From contig JAPFBL010000597.1 of the NCBI GenBank assembly GCA_026182355.1, positions 181,001 through 245,000 on the forward strand: a stretch of 64,000 nucleotides of DNA, in the 5' to 3' direction. The position numbers and the translations under genes were made by a program. The stretch is from Hermatobates lingyangjiaoensis (lineage: Eukaryota; Arthropoda; Insecta; Hemiptera; Hermatobatidae). Each line of letters begins with the position of its first letter. Within the stretch, counting starts at the first letter, position 1. Below the pieces are notes generated by a model that searched no databases, was not told the origin of the DNA, and was given only the letters and a program-made list of their open reading frames with translations. Shown here piece by piece: positions 53,066 to 63,139 of this stretch.

Positions 53066-53215
53066 CAGGGGTGCCTAAGCTCCTTTTTAGTCAAAGGCAA
53101 TTTTTTAAAATTTGATATGTTTCGTGAGCCGCAAATAAGTATTGCAAAAATACACATACAGAAACATTCGGAACGATAATGAAATCAGCTAACATATAAT
53201 ATCACCCTTGAATTC
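53066..53215. mobile_element. hAT-like element end (first copy)
   Basis: CAGGGGTGCCTAAGCTCC, TTCGTGAGCCGCAAATAAGT, ATACAGAAACATTCGG. It matches the element at 54709 but lacks a recognisable right end. Confidence 0.5.
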
Positions 53216-53590
53216 ATAGAAATTAACAATTTTCTATTTTGATTGAGTTGATACGACTATTGATTGGTGAATATTTTATTAAGTTTATATTATAATAATA
53301 GGTAATATAGCACTAATAAACCTACAATTAAATTCACTTTTTATTCAATTATCAGATTTGTTTAACTTATTTCTATAAAAAAATTTTAGTCTCCATATAA
53401 GCAGTTAACATTAGTTAAATTCAAAGTTAGTGCAATCAGTTATTGTGCGGTATTTATTCATTGTAGAGTAAAAAGCTAATGAAATAGTCTCCACATAAAA
53501 AAATTTAATAGTATAAACAACGCATTTCGAATACGTAGTGTTCTTCTTCAGGCATTAACTAAAAAAATAGAATGTCATCAGAGAGTTGTA

Positions 53591-53742
53591 TATAGTATAA
53601 AGTAAATGGTACAAAATAAACTAAGGAAGAGAGTACATATCTCACCCGTTTCCATCTTATTCTCAGTCAGTTGTACCTTAGACACTCTTAGGTATGTACT
53701 CTCTTCCTTATTTTATTTTGTACCATTTACTTTATATTATAG
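53591..53742. repeat. Inner palindrome
   Basis: TATAAAGTAAATGGTACAAA, ATAAACTAAGGAAGAGAGTA and CATA inverted in TATGTACTCTCTTCCTTATT, TTATTTTGTACCATTTACTT, with a loop of about 50 nt (53645-53690). Confidence 0.85.
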
Positions 53743-53744
53743 AC

Positions 53745-54535
53745 TAGCAAACATACCCGTCTTTGACGGAATCAAAAATTATATTATACTTGGTATTCCA
53801 AAAGTACCATGGAATACTATACCAATTATAGTATTATACTAATACTATAATTAGAAATTATAGAATAGTATAAAATATCATTATTAGTACAGTGTTAAAT
53901 AAATGCCTCTGTATACACCACATTAGCTGTCTGTCCTTCAGGTTCATGGAAGAATAAACAGTTGGAAACCTCTGACTCTTGAGCAAGTAAACTACAGTTG
54001 ACCATGTGAGAAAAACTTGGTCTCGATAACTTGAATTCCTGCGTTAGATAAAGTTTCCCCTTGCGACTTGCATAAAGTTGTCATTGCGAAATAGACTCTG
54101 ACGGGAAAATACAGCTTAAAGGTCCATAACTTCGCTTCTATATTGAATTATCAATCTATTTAGAGCCTATATTTTAAGTTAGGCATACACAAATCTATAG
54201 TCAAAGTTTCAGCTTGCTATGTCTCATGGTGGCTGAGTTTACTTGTGACAAACGTTTTTCCTTTAGAAGTCCATAACTTCACTTCTACGTTGAATTTCCA
54301 CTCAATTCAGAGCCTATATTTTAAGTTAGATATACACAAATCTACTGTAAAAGTTCCTACTTGATATGTCTTATGGTGGCTGAGTTTACTTGTGACAAAA
54401 TTTTGCGGATAAACCGAAAACCGACAGAAATTTTTCTAAGGGTGGATTCGGTTTCTCTAATGTATGAAACGTAAAGAAAACTTGAAACGAGTCAGTTCTA
54501 AGCAATGTACAGACAAAATCATTATTTTATTTATA
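53745..54535. other. Internal tandem-like repeat, no gene
   Basis: The start ACTAGCAAACATACCCGTCT, TTGACGG has the style of a mobile-element end (compare 55473 TAGACTACCTGTGACCCGTT). Two diverged copies of an about 150-bp block lie at 54110-54245 and 54265-54400 (GGTCCATAACTTCGCTTCTA / AGTCCATAACTTCACTTCTA, AGAGCCTATATTTTAAGTTA, GTGGCTGAGTTTACTTGTGA). No frame recognised. Confidence 0.55.
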
Positions 54536-54708
54536 TAGATAACTCTCTGATGACATTGTATTTTCAGTTAATGCCTGAAGAAGGACACTACCTGCTGGAC
54601 ACGCGTTGTTTATACTATTAAATTTCTATATGTGGAGACTATTTCATCAGCTCTTTACCCAACAATGAGTAGTTAAATTGTTTTTAAAATTTAAATAGTG
54701 ATCTATAC

Positions 54709-54926
54709 CAGAGGTGACCAAGCTCCGTGATAATCCGAGCATTTATTCAAAATTTGAAATGTTTCGTATTTAAATGTTTGCATAAAATACATTCCGAATC
54801 ATACGGGACAATAATAATTTTTTAAAATATAATAGCTCAAAAATGTACCTGAGCATTTATTGAGAGCCACATATAATCCTTGAAAGAGCCGAATGTGACT
54901 CGCGAGCCGCAGTTTGGCCACCCCTG
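54709..54926. mobile_element. hAT-type MITE (GGCTCGCGAGCC family)
   Basis: The left end CAGAGGTGACCAAGCTCCGT and right end CGAGCCGCAGTTTGGCCACC, CCTG (inward CAGGGGTGGCCAAACTGCGG) are the termini of a widespread hAT MITE type. No matching 8-bp duplication was found. The shared left flank with 53066 shows it was duplicated along with its host sequence. Confidence 0.7.
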
Positions 54927-54935
54927 ATATTCTAA

Positions 54936-55660
54936 AATCAATTGAATATTTATATTCCAAGCTAATGTAAAATATTACATGTTTTAGTTTTTTTTATGAT
55001 GAAATATAGAAAAGTAACAATTGATTAATTAATTATTAAATTAAACATATTAATAATTAATATAAACAAGATAAAGAAAATTAGTTTGTTTGTTGATAAC
55101 GTTTCTATTTTTTTTTAGCATTTAAATTTCCTCTGTCTTGATTTTTAAAACAAAATTCTATTATAATTAAATACGTAACTCTGATATTAATTTGACAGGG
55201 CATTGAATTTAATCGCTTTTCACTAATCATCATATTAATTTAATAATTCTATTTAATTAACCATTCCATTAATTAATTTAATAATCCATTTCAATTAGTG
55301 CTTCTAATCTTAATTATTAGTCATCGTGACTTTGTTTTTCTAGTGCTGTCATAATAAATACATAATTGCTATAAATAGAAAATGGAAGTTTTATTTCAAT
55401 TGTTAATGCTTTGATGATAACTTTATTTATAGTAGATTCACTGTTAACTTTAGATTTTTTTATTTATACTAGACTACCTGTGACCCGTTGGGTCATCCAA
55501 CACCTAAGTCATGTTCACATAAATGCAGATAAACTCTAAATTAATTCATTTCTAATAATAAAAGAGACATATTTTTAAAACAGTTTTCTTCTATTTACAA
55601 CATTTTTGTAAAATTTGAATTTTCCTAGAAATCTCTGTTTTCTTTCTATTTGATTCTACT
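54936..55660. other. No gene recognised
   Basis: Very AT-rich spacer, with ATTAATT-type runs. Confidence 0.45.
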
Positions 55661-55683
55661 GAGATATATATATATATATATTA

Positions 55684-56261
55684 TAGGGTGTCCATAAAGT
55701 CCATGTGCAGTTTAAAAAAATTATAACTTTATTCGTATTTACGATAGAAATAATCTGTAAAAAAAGATTAGAAGGAAGTAAACCTACATTTTCTAAGGTT
55801 TATTCTAAAAATAATTTTTAGTTTCCACAGTCCTCCATTATTAGCAATATAGAGGGTAATACGCTTTTGCAGTTTACGGAAAACATGCGCCAACTGATTT
55901 ACAATAATCCGTAAAATCTTATTAGTTATTTTTGCTCTTGAATCTTCAAATAAACAAGATTTAGATGCATACACAGTTGCTTTCACATACCCTCCATAAG
56001 AAAAATCTAAAGGAGTCAAGTCTGGCGAACGTGGAGATGAATGAAATGGTCCACCTCTTCCGATTCATCTGTTAGGAAGTTCGTGATTTATCTGTATGGA
56101 AGAGGTTACCACATGATGGAAGTTAAGTGGATAAAATTTCAATAAAACTTTAAAAAATATAGATTTACTTCTTTCTAATCCTTTTTACAGATCATTTCTA
56201 TCCCAGCTACAAATAAGGGTATATCTTTTTTAAAACGCACACGGACTTTATGGACACCCTG
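55684..56261. mobile_element. Truncated mariner/IS630-type transposon with long TIRs and TA TSD
   Basis: The ends (T/C)AGGGTGTCCATAAAGTCC are flanked by TA (55682-55683, 56262-56263). The inverted repeats extend about 125 bp: both include AGTTTAAAA/GTTTTAAAA, ATAGAAATRATCTGTAAAAA, GATTAGAARGAAGTAAAYCT. The middle retains a 3' piece of a DDE transposase on the minus strand. Internal deletion has removed most of the gene. Confidence 0.9.
55768..56095 (-). pseudogene. DDE transposase C-terminal fragment
   Basis: Minus-strand translation: LPNR, stop, IGRGGPFHSSPRSPDLTPLD, FSYGGYVKATVYASK, then RAKITNKILRIIVNQ and TLYIANNGGLWKLK. The SPDLTPLDF block holds the third catalytic Asp of mariner/Tc1-like DDE transposases, and the following W/YGYVK pattern is typical of the family (usually FFLWGYVK). 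The stop replaces the Trp of NRWIGRGGP. The first two catalytic Asp residues are missing. Inactive. Confidence 0.85.
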
Positions 56262-56263
56262 TA

Positions 56264-56627
56264 TATATTGCTATATATAATAATGTTTTATTATTATAAA
56301 CCATTATAAGAGAGCAACATATGAAATGCTGGTTTACATAACAATCAGTTGTTAATCTTTTTCATTACATAAGTGCGGTGGATCAATGTTTCTCATATAT
56401 GCACATGACAGGAGCTCTTTTTTGAGTTCTAGTTTATGTTGGAGTAATCCAGACAACTCTAGTGAGTCAAGCAATTCTTAAGGGTACTGTGTATATCCTT
56501 TTCCTACACAAACCGAGTTATATGATAATATTGTTTAATTTCTCCTTAAAATTATTAAATGAACCTATGACTAATTTCACTGTCTGTCTCGTTAAAGAGA
56601 ACTTATATAGAACTTTCTGAGAATATT
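56264..56627. other. Spacer
   Basis: AT-rich, no features. Confidence 0.4.
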
Positions 56628-56631
56628 ATTT

Positions 56632-56887
56632 GAGCCGCTTATTTTGAAAGTGGCCTAATTCCATTTATGTTAAAATCGAGATATTTAAGGGTTTGCATTT
56701 ACAAAATTTAAAAATATTGTCATTTTATTTATCAACTAATTTTTGTTATAAAAATTCTTAGTAATTTTAAATAAATTTTGTACAATTTGCTGCAAAAGGA
56801 AAAGATAACGTAAAAATGTAATTATTTAAATAGCTAGCTAAATATTTTTGGAAAATGGAATTAGGCCACTTTCAAAATAAACGGCTC
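56632..56887. mobile_element. 256-bp MITE, copy 1
   Basis: TIRs GAGCCGCTTATTTTGAAAGT, GGCCTAATTCCATTT and near-exact inverted complement, flanked by ATTT (56628-56631, 56888-56891). Copy 2 at 61010-61266 is almost identical inside (a handful of differences) but lies in unrelated flanks with a different 4-bp duplication, ATAT. Confidence 0.88.
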
Positions 56888-56891
56888 ATTT

Positions 56892-57615
56892 GTCGGTTGA
56901 CGAATGAAGAGTAAATGTATTCAATATCCCAAACAATATGTGCACGGGTAAACATGTTTTCGGGCAGTAATAATTTCTTTATTTTCATTCTTTTCAACTC
57001 TGTCTACACAAATATTTAACAGTAATTTAGAGTATTGCTTATCGTATTCTTGAAATTTTATATTGCGAGTCAAATGGAATTTAGTCAATTTGTACCACAA
57101 ATAAGACTGATTCAAGTATTATACATATCAACATCAGTTTCTCTCTTGATAACTGTAAGAAGTTGTCAATTCCTGAGATACTAAAGCCAATGGAATTAGT
57201 CCTGAACTCCTTTATTTAGAAGGAATTAATTTTATTAAGAACTTTCTATACCTTCCGGTGCACCGGGAGCCTTACTCTTTCATTTTTATTGAAATAGATA
57301 CATCAAAAGAAGAAAATACAGGCATTAAAACAAAGTATTTTTTGATTATTGACATAATTGTGCGCTGTTAATATTTTACTATATTTTTTTTAATTAATAT
57401 ATAAATAAATATCATTTGTTGATATATTGAATAATTATTTCATATTTTCGTCCATTTTTTCTTTCTAAATTTATTATAATGAAATCATTATAATTTAGTT
57501 CGAAATACTAATATTATTTAATCTGTTGATATTCAAAATCACTTTGTCATCCTTAGTTGAGTTATACAAACATCACGTAATTTATATCAGGTTTTGAGAG
57601 TTTATTGTAAAAATG
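56892..57615. other. No gene recognised
   Basis: AT-rich spacer. TTCCGGTGCACCGGGAGCC at 57252 is a small GC-rich palindrome. Confidence 0.4.
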
Positions 57616-57621
57616 TCTCAT

Positions 57622-57682
57622 TGGACCAGAGCGTAGCGCGCTATGGAAATGGAAGGGTCCCAGGTTCGATTACAACATTCGA
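57622..57682 (+). repeat. tRNA-like remnant
   Basis: GGACCAGAGCGTAGCGCGCT, GGTCCCAGGTTCGATTAC: spacing and GGTTCGATTAC resemble an A-box/B-box tRNA or SINE head, different from the main SINE family. No acceptor stem closes, so it is not a functional tRNA. Confidence 0.45.
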
Positions 57683-58005
57683 TTTACTTCTTTTTAATTT
57701 AGGTTGGAATATTAGATCTATGACACAAGTCAATGTAATATGCATGAACTAAAGGAGATACCAGTGTGAACCAGAGTCATTCTACTGGAAATGCTCGCTA
57801 TTTAAGAAACATGTTGCAATTCTTAACAAAGTGTCTGCAGAGAACTTCAAATGTGAATTAAATCCTTTTAAGTTTAACAGTGATGTAAGGAAAGAAAAAC
57901 AAATATTGAAATATGCTCTTTAGTTGGTATATCATGACAATATATTCTTTCAGTGTTTACATGGAAATAGAATAATACCCAAAGCTTTCAAATCATAATT
58001 AAAAG
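57683..58005. other. Spacer
   Basis: No features. Confidence 0.4.
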
Positions 58006-58177
58006 TACTTTTTTTTAAGAGTACTAACTACACACTACTTATAGTATACATTTAGTAAAAAATTGAATTATTAAGCTAAATGAAATTGATCATTTTACTA
58101 GATTTGGTTTTGGAATCAGAATAAAATTGATGGGGTAATGAAGTAAACACTAATATAAAATAAATTTATCGATAAAA

Positions 58178-58275
58178 GTTGGGTTTTTGACTCAAACGAA
58201 GACCGCTTGTTACGGTTGAAAGATCTTAGTCTTGCTTTCCCATTTTCTTATTGTGGTTTGATCAGTGATTCAAAT
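58178..58275 (+). mobile_element. CTGACGAAG cassette, single arm
   Basis: GTTGGGTTTTTGACTCAAAC, GAAGACCGCTTGTTACGGTT, GAAAGATCTTAGTCTTG, ATTGTGGTTTGATCAGTGAT. The core CUGACGA is changed to CAAACGA. Confidence 0.75.
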
Positions 58276-58376
58276 AAATTTATATATAGTGAATATAATT
58301 TCACTATTTCTTTTTCACTATATATCTCCCATGCAGGTATGAAGTTCATACACATACATAGACATTCTCCAATAAA

Positions 58377-58582
58377 TTAATATTAAAATTATAATATACC
58401 GTCTTACCTCGTACACTGCTGCTGAAGCTCTCGGACCGGTTTAGGGTGTCACCTATCTTCAACAAGAAATGATGATCTTCATTTCTTCTTGTTGAAGATG
58501 GGTGACACCCGAAACCGATCCGAGAGCTTCAGGAGCAGTATACGAGGTAAGACGGTGTATTATAGTTTTAATATTAATAATA
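58377..58582. mobile_element. PLE-type cassette as near-perfect palindrome
   Basis: Arms of about 95 bp: AATATTAAAATTATAATATA, CCGTCTTACCTCGTA, CTTCAACAAGAAATGA and complement. Each arm has GTTGAAGATGGGTGACACCC, GAAACC: a GGGTG/CACCC stem before GAAAC, the same layout as the other hairpins. Decayed half-copies at 26031 and 27725. Confidence 0.85.
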
Positions 58583-58814
58583 CAAACCTCTGTGGTAATG
58601 ACGAAATGCATGTATTCTCTATATAAAGCTATTCTAATTTTGGTACGACTGTCATCAGGAGGAAAATATAGAGAAGATCTAGCACTCCAGTAGTATAAAG
58701 TAGTTATAAATATTATGAAGATAGAAAAAAATAATGGAATTAGATATAAAAATAAAGTAACTATAATTCAGATAAATCTATAAAAATAGGGCATTTTTAT
58801 TATTTAGAAGTATT

Positions 58815-59176
58815 TTTTTTTTCGTCGTAGGATGTGGAAAAATCTGTTCATCAGATCCCTTAGCAAGACGTCTTGCTCAGGGTAAGTGGGGTTGGGGGTC
58901 CCGACCCACTAAAAAACCACATCCTATTTCCTGGCAATACCCGACACGGAAACCGTTTGCACATTACTTCGTGCCGGTGCCTCAGTCCTCCTGAATAGGA
59001 TTCACCTTCTTGTCCCCATTCGTTCAATCATTGCCCTTGCCTCACACCACTTTCGTTCTTCTTATGATGGAGAACCGCCTCTACAAAGTTTGCAGCTTTT
59101 GACCAATTGTTTTCGTTTAGGAGCATCTTTTGAACTATGGTCTCTGGAGTGACCTCACCCAGAATGATGCTATTAA
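58815..59176 (-). mobile_element. 5'-truncated LINE with 14-bp TSD and A tail
   Basis: Flanked by a perfect 14-bp duplication TATTTAGAAGTATT (58801-58814, 59177-59190). On the minus strand the insert begins in the ORF2 C-terminus, continues through a GC-richer 3' UTR of about 200 bp (GGTGAATCCTATTCAGGAGG, GTGGGTCGGGACCCCCAACC) and ends in an A tail (T run at 58815-58822). An intact duplication implies recent insertion. Confidence 0.88.
59028..59171 (-). pseudogene. LINE ORF2 C-terminus
   Basis: SIILGEVTPETIVQKMLLNE, NNWSKAANFVEAVLHHKKNE, SGVRQGQ then TGA. The pattern TPExIVxxML...W...FxxxVxxxK is typical of the C-terminal end of R1/LOA/I-group non-LTR ORF2 proteins, so this is a different LINE from the Jockey fragments at 31295 and 46160. 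The frame is uninterrupted, consistent with youth. Confidence 0.7.
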
Positions 59177-59190
59177 TATTTAGAAGTATT

Positions 59191-59750
59191 AATATCATCT
59201 CAAATTAGAAATATAAAAAAACAAGAACAATCAATGTTTAAAGGATTCGAACATAGACTTTAAACTTGGCTGGTGTGCGCCAAACTAACATAAGCCTGCT
59301 AGATGCACATAATTCTAATTATCATATATATGTAAAAAACTAAAAAAAAAGGATTAATTAGTTTTTTAGCAATGGCGTAAATAATGCAATTTTTTTTTAA
59401 AGAAAAGAGAGTCAGAAGAAAAGGAAATTAGTAAATCTTAAGAAATAATAAGTAATTTGTGTTTGGTTCTCACGCCAAGGTATACCTGATTGGAAGAGAT
59501 AAGGCTATAGTGGGTCATGTTTGGTTCTGTTTGTAAGATACTTTTTAGTCAGGGAATAATTCTTTTGTACTCATTCTATGGAATTAACTTTATAATTGAG
59601 GTATGCTTTCTTTCAGATATGATCTCGCTATATTTCTCTCATGTAGAGATCAAGTTCATAAAAAAATCAATATTTCTAGTAATGATGATTACATAGATCT
59701 TAAAGCACACAACCACTTACATATACATATCAACATACAGTCACGCATAC
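59191..59750. other. No gene recognised
   Basis: AT-rich spacer with CA-rich stretch near 59700-59750. Confidence 0.4.
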
Positions 59751-59752
59751 AC

Positions 59753-59791
<39 letters not shown>

Positions 59792-60096
59792 GATTTTACA
59801 TAAACACGTGAAACAACAATCAATGATATTGGTTGGGTTTTTGGAGTCAAAAAAACCAATGATCAGTTGGGTTTTTGACTCTGACGAAGACCGCTTGTTA
59901 CGGTTGAAAGATCTTAGTCTTGTTTTCCCATTCTTATTGTGGTTTAATCATTGATATATATATATATATAAAGATTTCACATGAACACGTGAAATAACAA
60001 TCAATGATAATCAGTTGAGTTTTTGACTCTGACGAAGACCACTTGTTACGGTTGAAAGATCTTAGTCTTGTTTTCCCATTTTCTTATTGTGGTTTG

Positions 60097-60160
<64 letters not shown>
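59751..60160. mobile_element. Two CTGACGAAG cassettes between three (TA)n tracts
   Basis: (TA)n 59753-59787, then AAAGATTTTACATAAACACG, GTTGGGTTTTTGACTCTGAC, GAAGACCGCTTGTTACGGTT, GTGGTTTAATCATTGATATA. (TA)n follows at about 59955-59970, then a second, very similar copy (GATTTCACATGAACACGTG, CTGACGAAGACCACTTGTTA), then (TA)n 60102-60156. Tandem cassettes with (TA)n as spacer, each with the central part of the dimer deleted. Confidence 0.85.
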
Positions 60161-60330
60161 TCGCGCTCCGTTCTTCGACGTGGGGAGATCTCTCTCACTT
60201 CGTCCTCTCTTCTAGTCTACTCCTGATGACGAACAACAGTTGGAAATATTGAATTCTGTAAGTGTTCTTTTTATTCTCTTTTCTGTGTCGTGCTTTGTGT
60301 AATTTAAAGTTATATATACATATATATTAT
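60161..60330 (+). mobile_element. Cassette arm with CCTGATGACGAACAACAG hairpin
   Basis: GATTCGCGCTCCGTTCTTCG, CTCCTGATGACGAACAACAG, TTGGAAATATTGAATTCTGT, GTGTCGTGCTTTGTGTAATT. Sibling of 38470-38655. Confidence 0.7.
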
Positions 60331-61009
60331 ACGGTCCATAAGAAAAATCCAAAAATTGACCAAGGGAATTTTAAAACGTGTTAATCTATCAAGAAACTTC
60401 AATTAATTTTTTCCTTCAAAAGTACTAGCTACACTTTACTTATAGTATAAATATACTCAATTAAATACAATTTATTGATAAATAATTAATAATTAATAAA
60501 TTAAATTATATTAATTAATACTCAATTACATATTAATCTTAATGTAATTGAGTTTTTTTACTAGACTGCGATTTTGATTCGGAATAATATTTGATGGACA
60601 AGAGTGTAAAGCCTAATAATAAATAAATTTATATAATGGTGAAATCATTATATAATGAACATTCTAATTTTGGTTCAGCCATTATCAGGAGGAAAATTAA
60701 TAGAAAACCTAGCACTCTAGTGAATGAAAGAGTAAAGTCATACACCAGACAGATCATAAAGAACTATACAATTAGGTTTTACTTCAAATGTTTTTCATAG
60801 TTTATAGAAACTTGTACATCACAAAGATATTTATATGCCGAATTTCCTCCATATCGAATAAAGGAAATGTAATATTTCATATAAAAAGATCAATAAAACT
60901 AAGAAAAATAAAAAAAATTTTAAATTAAAATCTTTGAACTATTATGAACAAAGTGTGTGGCTCGATATAAACATTACCATAACTCTTCAGTTAGGACCAA
61001 ACACTATAT

Positions 61010-61266
61010 GAGCCGCTTATTTTGAAAGTGGCCTAATTCCATTTATGTTAAAATCGAGATATTTAAGGGTTTGCGTTTTACAAAATTTAAAAATATTGTC
61101 ATTTTATTTATCAACTAATTTTTGTTATAAAAATTCTTAGTAATTTTAAATAAATTTTGTACAATTTGCTGCAAAAGGTAAAGATAACGTAAAAATGTAA
61201 TTATTTAAATAGCTAGCTAAATTTTTTTGGAAAATGGAATTAGGCCACTTTTAAAATAAACGGCTC
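61010..61266. mobile_element. 256-bp MITE, copy 2
   Basis: Same termini and interior as 56632-56887, flanked by ATAT (61006-61009, 61267-61270). Two copies with different duplications define the element length exactly. Confidence 0.88.
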
Positions 61267-61339
61267 ATATTACTATTTAATATACAATTATGACTTATTA
61301 TTTTCATAATAGATTAGGTAACGTCGCAGTGGAAGTTCC

Positions 61340-61585
61340 ACAAGAGAACTCACATGGAACGATAATTGGCCCTTTGTGGTACCATACAAAAAAGATTGAT
61401 TCTACATTGGTAAAAAAAAAGTTTGCATAAATCAAGTGTATTTAGAGTGGGAATCTTTAAGGAGTACCTGACATCGTACAGGCTCGGGACCTATTGTTTA
61501 ACGTGCATCAGAATGGTAGTCCTACGTGAGTGAGATCGAACTCCGGACCTACCAGTTCAGAGGTAAGCACGTTGCCACAGATAGT
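61340..61585 (-). repeat. tRNA-derived SINE
   Basis: Minus strand: head GTGGCAACGTGCTTACCTCT (decayed A box), B-box region GGAGTTCGATCTC, body GTCCCGAGCCTGTACGATGT, CAGGTACTCCTTAAAGATTC, then ACTTGATTTATGCAAAC and CAATGTAGAATCAATC. Confidence 0.75.
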
Positions 61586-61871
61586 TTTACGTTCAAGGGT
61601 TTTTATACACCTTTGAATATTGATATGCATGCTGCTAAGATGACATTTAAATCACAAGTTCTGCATCAGACACACCTTATAAACATTTTCAATTTTTCAT
61701 TTGTTTAGTGGTTATGTTGGTCTTCTATCCCAAGCACAGACAATCCTTACAATTTCTCCATCCCACTGCCTTCTAAATAATGGAATTATAAACTCATAAC
61801 GTGAAAAGGTTATATCTAATCCCATTGGTTAGGTTAAGTTAGGTTTCGGAGCAGTCCTATGAATGCCAAAG

Positions 61872-61938
61872 TATTAGAGTGGGGATCTTTAAGGAGTACC
61901 TGACATCGTACAGGCTTGGGACCTATTGTTTAACGCTA
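61872..61938 (-). repeat. SINE body fragment
   Basis: GAGTGGGGATCTTTAAGGAG, TACCTGACATCGTACAGGCT is nearly identical to 61448-61500, so it is probably a local duplication of that copy. Confidence 0.7.
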
Positions 61939-62019
61939 TATATGGGTATATTATTGTTTAATTATATATACCCATAGCCTGAAGATTAGCTCTTTGTGAT
62001 TCTAAACAATGATGAATTC

Positions 62020-62215
62020 TTCATAGAAGTCTTATCTACATTAGAAGTCTTAAATTTTTGCCTAACTCAAATGTGTTTAGAGCAGTAGTTTTAAAAGTGT
62101 ATCTCCACATCGTAGAGTCTTGGAAACTGTGTTACTATGAATTTTGACATCGGGGATTTAAGCTCGGATCTGCCAGTCTAGAGGTGGAGCGCGTTGCGAC
62201 TGGGATATTTTGTGC
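62020..62215 (-). repeat. tRNA-derived SINE, decayed
   Basis: TCTACATTAGAAGTCTTAAA, CTCAAATGTGTTTAGAGCAG, CACATCGTAGAGTC and GATCTGCCAGTCTAGAGGTG in minus-strand order. A and B boxes are mostly lost. Confidence 0.65.
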
Positions 62216-62219
62216 TCCC

Positions 62220-63135
62220 CTTTACGTAAATATGAATACATACTTTACTTATTTACAAAATACATATACTACGGTAAATAGTAAACTATATTGATCATGG
62301 AATAGATCAATCTTGATGTTATGATAAGTCAATCTGAAATCCCATCACTGACAATTGTAATATTATTATGATGTTAGAAATAGTATTCTTCATTCATATT
62401 TTTCTTGGTTAACAATTGTTCATGAAAAACTTATGAAATAACGGTTTCTACAAACATTCCACTTTGTCAACTGATATGATAATTCTCTTAGAAACTCCCA
62501 TTCGCTAAGAACAAACCCTAGTTAATTAGTCGAAAGTAAATTTCACCTGTCAGTCTGTCGATTGACTAGTTGTAGTTTTTCCTTAGAGTCACGTACTTGC
62601 CAGGTCTTGTTTGCATCTCACTTAGTCTACTACAATTTCAATTTTTTTCCCTGCCTCTTTGATTTCCCTCCACTTATTGTCTTTCTTTTCCTCTTTAGTT
62701 TCTTTAATAGGAAGTCAATCACTTCATTAATAAACACTGTCATTGCAAGTGATTATGTATAGCTTACTTCATGGGTTGCTAGTCTTGAGAATTATTCTGA
62801 TATGAAACCTCATTATCTGCGTTTACAATAGTTATTTCTCTAACATGTTTTAGCTCACATTCAGCCATCTTAAGGCAAATTTTTTTCTGACACAAACGTT
62901 TGTTCTATTAACGGTTTAACCGAATGTTAGGGAGCGTAAGTGATTGTTATCTATTTACTCTTTACCTATAGTTTACCCTGAAACTATATACATATATATA
63001 TATTTAATTAAATTTCTTCCCAACTTCTCTGCGAATGATTTTCCTATATAGCTTCTCAAGATTTCTAATCTGACATTTCCATTCATTCGGTACTAAATGC
63101 AACAATTCACCAAAAGATTTACTTGCACAATCCAT
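62220..63135. other. No gene recognised
   Basis: AT-rich spacer. The 66-codon frame at 62562 is pyrimidine-rich low complexity. Confidence 0.4.
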
Positions 63136-63139
63136 TTAA

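Larger units (their letters stand above)
53420..54672. mobile_element. PLE-type cassette palindrome with internal insertion
   Basis: The left arm 53420-53585 (GTGCAATCAGTTATTG, GAGTAAAAAGCTAATGAAAT, AACGCATTTCGAATACGTAG, TTCTTCAGGCATTAACT) and the right arm 54538-54667 (GTTAATGCCTGAAGAAGGAC, ACACGCGTTGTTTATACTAT, GGAGACTATTTCATCAGCTC) match the compact palindrome at 4771-5043. About 950 bp of other sequence separates the arms, including a second palindrome. Confidence 0.75.
52990..54935 (+). repeat. Tandem duplication, second copy split by a cassette
   Basis: CCATATAAGCAATTAACATT, AGTTAAATT, then TTTAAAATTTCAATAATGAT, CTATACCAGGGGTGCC (53004-53076) recurs as CCATATAAGCAGTTAACATT, AGTTAAATT at 53393, then, after the cassette dimer, AGTTAAATTGTTTTTAAAAT, GTGATCTATACCAGAGGTGA at 54670-54720. 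Both copies therefore had the same neighbours, including a hAT-like end, before the cassette arrived. Confidence 0.75.
58010..60735 (+). repeat. Dispersed duplicate pair (58010-58690 and 60410-60735)
   Basis: Shared blocks: AAGAGTACTAACTACACACT / AAAGTACTAGCTACACTTTA, ACTTATAGTATA, TTTTGGAATCAGAATAAAAT / TTTTGATTCGGAATAATATT, AATAAATAAATTTAT, then AGCTATTCTAATTTTGGTAC / ACATTCTAATTTTGGTTCAG, ATCAGGAGGAAAAT, CTAGCACTC. The first copy is split by two cassettes (58180-58270, 58377-58582). The stretch between the copies is described separately. Confidence 0.65.
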
